In this document: positions 59,431 through 64,000 of the stretch, piece by piece
Numbering within the stretch: position 1 is the stretch's first letter
How the letters are laid out: the number at the start of each line of letters is the position of its first letter
Assembly (NCBI GenBank): GCA_001303585.1
Contig: LJTT01000034.1
Coordinates: 18,977-82,976 of the forward strand
Source of the DNA: Betaproteobacteria bacterium SG8_41
GTDB lineage: Bacteria > Pseudomonadota > Gammaproteobacteria > Burkholderiales > SG8-41
Length of the DNA: 64,000 nucleotides
Direction: 5' to 3'
Position numbers and translations under genes: made by a program
Notes under the pieces: model-generated
The model's database searches: none
Told to the model about the DNA's origin: nothing
Seen by the model: the letters and a program-made list of their open reading frames with translations, nothing else

Positions 59431-60729
59431 ATGAGTGGCCGACTGAACCTGTTCCAGGCCATGATGGTGCGATGGCGGGCGCTGCACCCGTACAACGCAG
59501 TGCACGTCGTCAGGGTCAATCAGCCGCTGGATCGCGGCCGCCTCGAACGCGAGATCAATGACGAGCTCCGCGAACTCGGACTGACCGGTTTCGTGCTCGA
59601 GCGTGATCGGCAACGGTTTCGTTTTGAGGGTGGCCCGGCGGGTGTCGTGCTGCGAGTCACCGCCTGCGGCGAGTATCCGGAGAATGTGCTCCGGTCGGAG
59701 ATGGAGGCGGAGCTGAATGCATCGTTTGCCGTTGAGGGGCCGATGCACCCATTCCGGTTTTTTGCAGTGGACGGCGGCGGGTCGTTTGATCTCGGCCTCG
59801 CCTATGATCATTTCCTTGCCGGTGGCGACTCGATCGCCGTGGTCCTGGGCAGTATCGTGGATCGCTACCTGGGGGGCGTGACTGCGGACAGGATTGCGCG
59901 GCCGCTCGACGTTTATCCGGAGACCTTTGTGCGCTTGTTCCTGCAGCAGGCGACGACTGTGCTTCGCGGAGTGTTGAGCCTTCCGCGAATCATGTCGAGC
60001 TGCCGCCGCTCGTTTCGACCGCCGGCTGCCGCGGCTGACGACGACGCCAATGGTTTCGTCCATTTTCGTGGGGAGGAGGGAGAGCTTGCCGCGCTCATCC
60101 AAACAGGAAAAGAATGGGGCGTAACGCTCAACGATATCTTCCTGGCCGCAGCGCTCCTCGCGCTGTCGCCGCTTGCGGCCGCGCGGACCAAGGCCCCGCG
60201 GCGGCGGGAACTCGCGGTGGCGAGCGTCGTCAACATCCGTCCGGAGCTGCAGCCCGAGCCGAGACGGACCTTCGGCCAGTGCCTGGCCTCGTTCCGTGTG
60301 TCGCACCTGGTGCCGGAAGGAATCAACCTGCGGAAGCTCGCCCAGGACATTCACGTCGAGACCGATCGCATCAAGCGCAGCAAGCTCTACCTTGTAACGT
60401 TATTGGCTATCGGTCTGGCGGGGTTGTTGTGGCCCCGGCTCTCCGATCGCCAGCGTCGGGGTTTTTTCTTCAAGCACTATCCGGTATGGGCCGGGGTTAC
60501 CATGCTCAATATCAATGCCTACTGGACGAGGCCCGGGATCGCGAACCCTCCAATCGAGTATCTGCGCACAGCCTCGACCGGCCCGCTGTCGCCGATCGTA
60601 TTCGCGTTAACGACGGCGGGCGATGCCCTGCAAGTGGGGATCTCCTATCGGCGGTCCGCGTTCTCGAGGAGGACAATCGAAGATCTCGCTGCCCGATTTC
60701 GCTCAAGCTATAGAGGTGCATTGCAATGA
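59431..60729 (+). CDS. Condensation-domain superfamily (acyltransferase-like) protein
   Basis: 432 residues. N-terminal LFQAMMVRWRALHPYNAVHVVRVNQPLDRGRLEREIND resembles the opening strand and helix of NRPS condensation, WS/DGAT and Pap-type acyltransferases. The catalytic HHxxxDG position reads LAYDHFLAGGDSIAVVLGS, so one His of the pair and an Asp are kept in modified order. Later blocks are WGVTLNDIFLAAALLALSPL and VASVVNIRPEL, which parallel the superfamily's second subdomain. There is no carrier-protein domain. It starts one base after hydrolase A and overlaps hydrolase B by ATGA. Role inferred: transfer of an acyl group onto a lipid or surface molecule, with the flanking hydrolases and methyltransferase as co-workers. 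Confidence 0.7.
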   Translation: MSGRLNLFQAMMVRWRALHPYNAVHVVRVNQPLDRGRLEREINDELRELGLTGFVLERDRQRFRFEGGPAGVVLRVTACGEYPENVLRSEMEAELNASFAVEGPMHPFRFFAVDGGGSFDLGLAYDHFLAGGDSIAVVLGSIVDRYLGGVTADRIARPLDVYPETFVRLFLQQATTVLRGVLSLPRIMSSCRRSFRPPAAAADDDANGFVHFRGEEGELAALIQTGKEWGVTLNDIFLAAALLALSPLAAARTKAPRRRELAVASVVNIRPELQPEPRRTFGQCLASFRVSHLVPEGINLRKLAQDIHVETDRIKRSKLYLVTLLAIGLAGLLWPRLSDRQRRGFFFKHYPVWAGVTMLNINAYWTRPGIANPPIEYLRTASTGPLSPIVFALTTAGDALQVGISYRRSAFSRRTIEDLAARFRSSYRGALQ

Positions 60730-61835
60730 TTCGTCGGTTTCACCCTTTCCCCCTGCTCCTGGTCGTCGTCCTGGCGCTCGCCGCGAGCGCCTGTTCCGTC
60801 GCACCGAAGAGCGGTTCTTCCGCCGCGCAGCTCGAGCCGAGGCGGGATGTCCTGTCGTCGGTGAGTCTGGGGCCGGACCTGGAGGAACGGATCCTGGCGC
60901 TCGATCCGGAACGTATCTCGGATACGGACGTGGGCACGATCCTGGGAGCGGCGCCCGCTCCGCAAATCATCGGTTTGCATGGCGGCATCTATCCGGTTTA
61001 CCTGGCGATGTCCACTTTCGCGAGGTTCCTGCGCGACATGGGATATCCGTACGACCGGATCCGGCATCCTGGCGACGGGCGGCTTTCGCACAGTCCCTAC
61101 GAAAACAGCGCGCAGATCGCGGGACTCATCGCGTGGTATTACGAACGTGACGGGCTGCGCCCGATGATTATCGGGCACAGCCAGGGCGGGATGCAGGCGA
61201 TCAAGGTTCTGCACGAGCTCAACGGAGAGTTCTCGGACAGCATACCCGTCTGGAATCCCCTGACTGACGCCGCGGAGGACCGCACGACGATCATCGATCC
61301 ATTCACCCGGCGCGAGCGTCCCGTGATCGGGATTTCCACCTCGTACGTCTCGACGGTGGGGGCGGGCGGGGCGGCTTTCCTGCTCCCGAACCAGTGGATC
61401 ATGGCTGGACGGCTGCGCACGATTCCCAACACCACGCAGGAGTTCACCGGGTTCTTCATCAGCGTGGACCTGTGGGCGTGGAACGCGCCCGGCGCGGCGG
61501 AATCGGATGGGTATCGCCACAACGGGACGGCCAAGGTGCGCAATGTGTCGTTACCCGAAAGCTACAACCACGTCTTTGTGCCGGTGACACGGCATCTCGC
61601 CCGCGATCCGAAAATGCGCGCCTGGATTAACAACTACGCTCCATCCTCGCGGGACATGCCGCCGATCCCCGAGGGCGACAGCGATAATCTGCTGTGGGCC
61701 GCGGACGTGTGGTTCAGTATCAAGAAGCACTGGTGCCTGGAGCTGCAGCGCCTGATCCGCGCGAAGCAGGCGATGGGGCGCGCGCGCCCGGCACCGGACG
61801 CGGAGGAATTGCGACCCGCCTCCAGTGTGATGTGA
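60726..61835 (+). CDS. Lipoprotein alpha/beta-hydrolase-like protein B
   Basis: 369 residues, ATG overlapping the upstream TGA. Lipoprotein signal FHPFPLLLVVVLALAASACSVAP with lipobox ASAC. Layout parallels protein A: LEERILALDPERISDTDVGTILGAAPAPQIIGLHGGIYPVYLAMSTFARFLRDMGYPYDRIRHP, nucleophile elbow LRPMIIGHSQGGMQAIKVLHEL, TTQEFTGFFISVDLW and WFSIKKHWCLELQRLIRAKQ. Shared blocks show a duplicated family on both sides of the condensation-like gene. The catalytic Ser in GHSQGG is clear; the acid and His are not certain. Envelope-attached. Confidence 0.75.
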   Translation: MIRRFHPFPLLLVVVLALAASACSVAPKSGSSAAQLEPRRDVLSSVSLGPDLEERILALDPERISDTDVGTILGAAPAPQIIGLHGGIYPVYLAMSTFARFLRDMGYPYDRIRHPGDGRLSHSPYENSAQIAGLIAWYYERDGLRPMIIGHSQGGMQAIKVLHELNGEFSDSIPVWNPLTDAAEDRTTIIDPFTRRERPVIGISTSYVSTVGAGGAAFLLPNQWIMAGRLRTIPNTTQEFTGFFISVDLWAWNAPGAAESDGYRHNGTAKVRNVSLPESYNHVFVPVTRHLARDPKMRAWINNYAPSSRDMPPIPEGDSDNLLWAADVWFSIKKHWCLELQRLIRAKQAMGRARPAPDAEELRPASSVM

Positions 61836-61951
61836 GAGCCCGGCCAGGGGCCGCGCGCGACAGGCTTTGCCTCCGTACGTTCGATGAAGAACTCAATCGG
61901 GTCTGATGTCGTTCGTGCATGCGCAAACGATGACTCGGAGGGTTTTGGCGT

Positions 61952-62623
61952 ATGGTGTGCCTCATGCAGATACACATCCCGGATCCGGACTACACCACCT
62001 CCGAGCGCGCCCGAGCCAACTTCTGGCTGGCGGCTAGGATCGCATCAGGCTTCGTCGCTCTGCTCTGGGTTGTCCAGTTCCTGAGCTGGGGGCTGGATCT
62101 CGAGTTGGAGGGCTTCGGTGTCCGGCCTCGCCAGTCCGCGGGGCTGCCTGGCATCCTGCTCGCGCCGCTTCTGCACGGCGGATTGTCCCATCTGATTGCC
62201 AACTCCGCGCCGATGCTGGTTCTGGGGACGGCGATGCTCTATCTCTATCCGAATTCAGCGGTAAAGGTGCTGCCGGCGGTTTACCTGGGGCCAGGCGTCG
62301 CCGTATGGCTCTTCGGACAGCCGTTTTCCGTCCACATCGGCGCCAGCGGACTGGTTTACGGGCTCGTCAGTTATATCTTTGCGGCCGGCGTCATCCGGCG
62401 CGACCGGCGCGCGATCGCCGCATCGATGCTGGTCTACTTTCTGTACGGCACGCTGGTCTGGGGCGTGCTGCCGATCAGAGCCGGGGTTTCCTGGGAAACT
62501 CACCTGGCGGCCGCATTGATCGGCCTGGCGATGGCAATTGCATTCCGGCATGTGGACATACCGCCGCGCAAACGCTACGACTGGGAGGATGAAAACGACG
62601 GCTCTGATGAGAGCAACTGCTGA
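61952..62623 (+). CDS. Rhomboid family intramembrane serine protease
   Basis: 223 residues with about six helices. Conserved rhomboid positions are present: LLHGGLSHLIANSAPMLVLG (His and Asn of TM2), catalytic Ser in VHIGASGLVYGLVSY (GASG, usual GxSG) and catalytic His in VSWETHLAAALIGLAMA. N-terminal MQIHIPDPDYTTSERARANFWLAARI is cytoplasmic, and the C-terminus is acidic (YDWEDENDGSDESNC). It would cleave transmembrane substrates at the inner membrane. GGAGGG lies about ten bases before ATG 61952; the Met at 61964 is an alternative. Same strand as the lipoprotein operon, with a 116-nt gap. Confidence 0.88.
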   Translation: MVCLMQIHIPDPDYTTSERARANFWLAARIASGFVALLWVVQFLSWGLDLELEGFGVRPRQSAGLPGILLAPLLHGGLSHLIANSAPMLVLGTAMLYLYPNSAVKVLPAVYLGPGVAVWLFGQPFSVHIGASGLVYGLVSYIFAAGVIRRDRRAIAASMLVYFLYGTLVWGVLPIRAGVSWETHLAAALIGLAMAIAFRHVDIPPRKRYDWEDENDGSDESNC

Positions 62624-62652
62624 GGGAACTTGAGCGCGCGGGCTTGGCAATG

Positions 62653-62725
62653 CTGGTGATGAATACTAGTGATGATTAATGGTGATGTAGCGCGGAAATC
62701 CTATCACCAGTACTCATCGCCATTT
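62653..62725. repeat. Paired GTGATGA / TCATCAC arms
   Basis: GGTGATGAATACTAGTGATGATTAATGGTGATG (62653-62685) and ATCACCAGTACTCATCGCCATTT (62702-62724), an imperfect inverted repeat between convergent genes. Confidence 0.8.
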
Positions 62726-62741
62726 CGCATAACAAGGTCCG

Positions 62742-63980
62742 TCAGGGGCGGTGAAGCGTGGGCATCTCGCGCGTGAAAACGCGCCGCCCGCGCTTGAAGC
62801 CCGTCACGGGCGGCGCCACGGTCGCGACGACCTCGGCCGGCGTTTTGGCATTCCACACGACGAAGTCAGCCGGATTGCCGACCGCAATGCCATAGTCGGT
62901 TCGACGGAGGATCCGGGCTGGGCGATCCGTGAGCATCGCGAAACACTCGGACAGGTCCTCGTCCGTCCCGCGCTGCACGACGTTCGCGTAGAGATTCGCG
63001 ATGCGAACCAGCGAGCAGTCGCCGTACGGCGTGAACGGATTCAGCACATTGTTGGTGGCGATGGAGCAGTTCGCGCCCTGCGCTACCAGCGCGTTGGCAT
63101 CCGCAACGCCCCGGATGACGCTGTGCTCGAGATGGCGTCCACTCGTGAAGAGATCGGTTGCCGGCAACACGGACACGGCGACGCCGGAATCGGCGAGCCG
63201 CCGCCCGAGTGCGGCCAGCTCCGCCGGCGGCAGGCACGAATACTTGTTGCCATGGCCGATTGCCACACGCTGGCCCCAGCCGATCTGATCGGTCAAGTCG
63301 CAGACGAGGTGAATTGCCATGTCGTGCGTCGTGTAACCGCCGTCGAGATGGATGTCGACATCGACGTCGAATTCCCTGGCGAGCGCGAAGATGCGCCGGA
63401 TTTGCCCCGGGCCGTCGGCATCGTAGCGCGGCGCGCCGCCGACCACCGGCGCCCCCCGCTTGAGGGCCGCCAGCACATTCGCCTCGGCCCCCGGAACGTT
63501 GGTCCAGCCCTCCTGGAGAAAGACGCACAGTTGCAGGTCGAGCCCCCAGGCGTAGTCCTTTGCCAGGCGCTCGACGGCTTCGTAGCCGCGCAATCCGACA
63601 TTGGGATCGACTTCAACGTGCGTGCGCATATGGCCGACGCCATTTAGCAGGCACTGCTCGAGCGTGCCGCGTGCGCGGGCGTAAACATCCTCGACCGTGA
63701 AGGTGTGCTTGATAGCGGAGGTTCGCGCCATGTGGTCGGTCGCGCGCCGGTCCGGGAGCGGCGCAACGCGGTCGAGAATCCTCGACTTGTCGAGGTGGAA
63801 ATGGCTTTCCACCAGGCCGGGTGAGACGAAATGTCCGTCGGCGTCCACATTTTCGCCGTCGCCGGAGATGCGCGGCGCGATGGCAGCGATGTGTCCGTCC
63901 GCCACCGCGATGTCTGCGGTTCCGCGCGAGGCGTCGCCGCTGCCCAGGCGCGCATTGCGCAGGATAAGATCGAAAGCCAT
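62742..63980 (-). CDS. Amidohydrolase family protein (CodA/cytosine-deaminase-like)
   Basis: 412 residues. Leader strand DLILRNARLGSGDASRGTADIAVADGHIAAIAP, then the metal site SPGLVESHFHLDKSRIL. Further blocks: HMRTHVEVDPNVGLRGYEAVERLA, a metal His in VDIHLDGGYTTHDMAIHLV and IGHGNKYSCLPPAEL. The position of the catalytic, metal-binding Asp of cytosine deaminase (GHDxxxDPWY) reads CSIATNNVLNPFTPYGDCS, with Asn where CodA has Asp, so the enzyme is a divergent subgroup and substrate prediction is uncertain. Hydrolysis or deamination of a cyclic amide or amine is expected. The start ATG is at 63980, 20 bases from the window end. Confidence 0.85.
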   Translation of the reverse strand: MAFDLILRNARLGSGDASRGTADIAVADGHIAAIAPRISGDGENVDADGHFVSPGLVESHFHLDKSRILDRVAPLPDRRATDHMARTSAIKHTFTVEDVYARARGTLEQCLLNGVGHMRTHVEVDPNVGLRGYEAVERLAKDYAWGLDLQLCVFLQEGWTNVPGAEANVLAALKRGAPVVGGAPRYDADGPGQIRRIFALAREFDVDVDIHLDGGYTTHDMAIHLVCDLTDQIGWGQRVAIGHGNKYSCLPPAELAALGRRLADSGVAVSVLPATDLFTSGRHLEHSVIRGVADANALVAQGANCSIATNNVLNPFTPYGDCSLVRIANLYANVVQRGTDEDLSECFAMLTDRPARILRRTDYGIAVGNPADFVVWNAKTPAEVVATVAPPVTGFKRGRRVFTREMPTLHRP

Positions 63981-64000
63981 ATCTAGTGCCTCAGCATTTG

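Overview
The window is a high-GC chromosomal segment with dense, short-spaced housekeeping and accessory genes. Gene content (class II B12-dependent ribonucleotide reductase, very long fused UvrA, NnrU, DUF4124, pirin, many c-di-GMP and cyclase signalling proteins, CodA-like and ACMSD-like amidohydrolases) suggests an uncultured betaproteobacterium (Burkholderiales/Nitrosomonadales-like) from soil, sediment or groundwater. That placement is inference from gene families. No rRNA, tRNA, prophage, IS transposase or CRISPR array is visible.

Layout. 1-5.7 kb: truncated universal stress protein behind a perfect FNR/Anr-type box, DMT permease, NnrU and a diguanylate cyclase, glutathione reductase, and a pdxH whose 3' end is cut by a repeat array. 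5.7-8.2 kb: two tandem carboxymuconolactone-decarboxylase (AhpD-like) genes, each interrupted by an in-frame TGA exactly where the second redox Cys of CxxC belongs (GCHY-U-MAHTAG), each followed by the same predicted bacterial SECIS hairpin; then an isopropylmalate-dehydrogenase-like enzyme. 8.3-16.4 kb: glycine-zipper protein, DUF2314 protein, nrdJ with an upstream FNR-like box, rhlE with an apparent AUU start, pirin. 16.4-22.1 kb: a 1906-residue UvrA-UvrA fusion. 22.4-28.5 kb: pgl-zwf-gnd (oxidative pentose phosphate) with a GH15-DUF547 fusion. 28.7-35 kb: small proteins, APC permease, carbamate kinase with a cyclic-2,3-diphosphoglycerate-synthase-like partner, a variant zinc alcohol dehydrogenase, BON lipoprotein. 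35-47 kb: haem-type DUF3365-HAMP sensor plus a separate class III cyclase, hydroxyacid dehydrogenase, hydrolases, LOG protein, a TPP enzyme/FMN oxidase pair, dinB. 47.5-54 kb: frameshifted TonB-like gene, a peroxiredoxin with an in-frame TGA at the peroxidatic Cys (selenoperoxiredoxin), PanE-like protein, DUF1080 lipoprotein, DMT permease, Cu/Zn SOD, GST. 54.7-64 kb: PAS-GGDEF-EAL protein, TPR protein, a tightly coupled membrane/lipid-type operon (ICMT-like, two paralogous lipoprotein hydrolases around a condensation-superfamily protein), rhomboid protease, CodA-like amidohydrolase.

Two themes stand out. First, selenium: three independent in-frame TGA codons at catalytic thiol positions imply Sec decoding, and with Gor, SodC and GST point to peroxide defence. 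Second, repeats: many loci carry tandem arrays with an exact 7-nt period but different unit sequences (GTGAATC, GAAACTT, GTGACCC, GTGAGTC, GGATGAA, TTGAACC and others), very often exactly four units (28 nt). Five such tracts lie in frame inside uvrA, and others supply stop codons of genes. Two further families are present: a TIR-bounded element of about 200-230 bp (GCCGCAGATAAACGCGGAT) and paired GTGATGA/TCATCAC arms.
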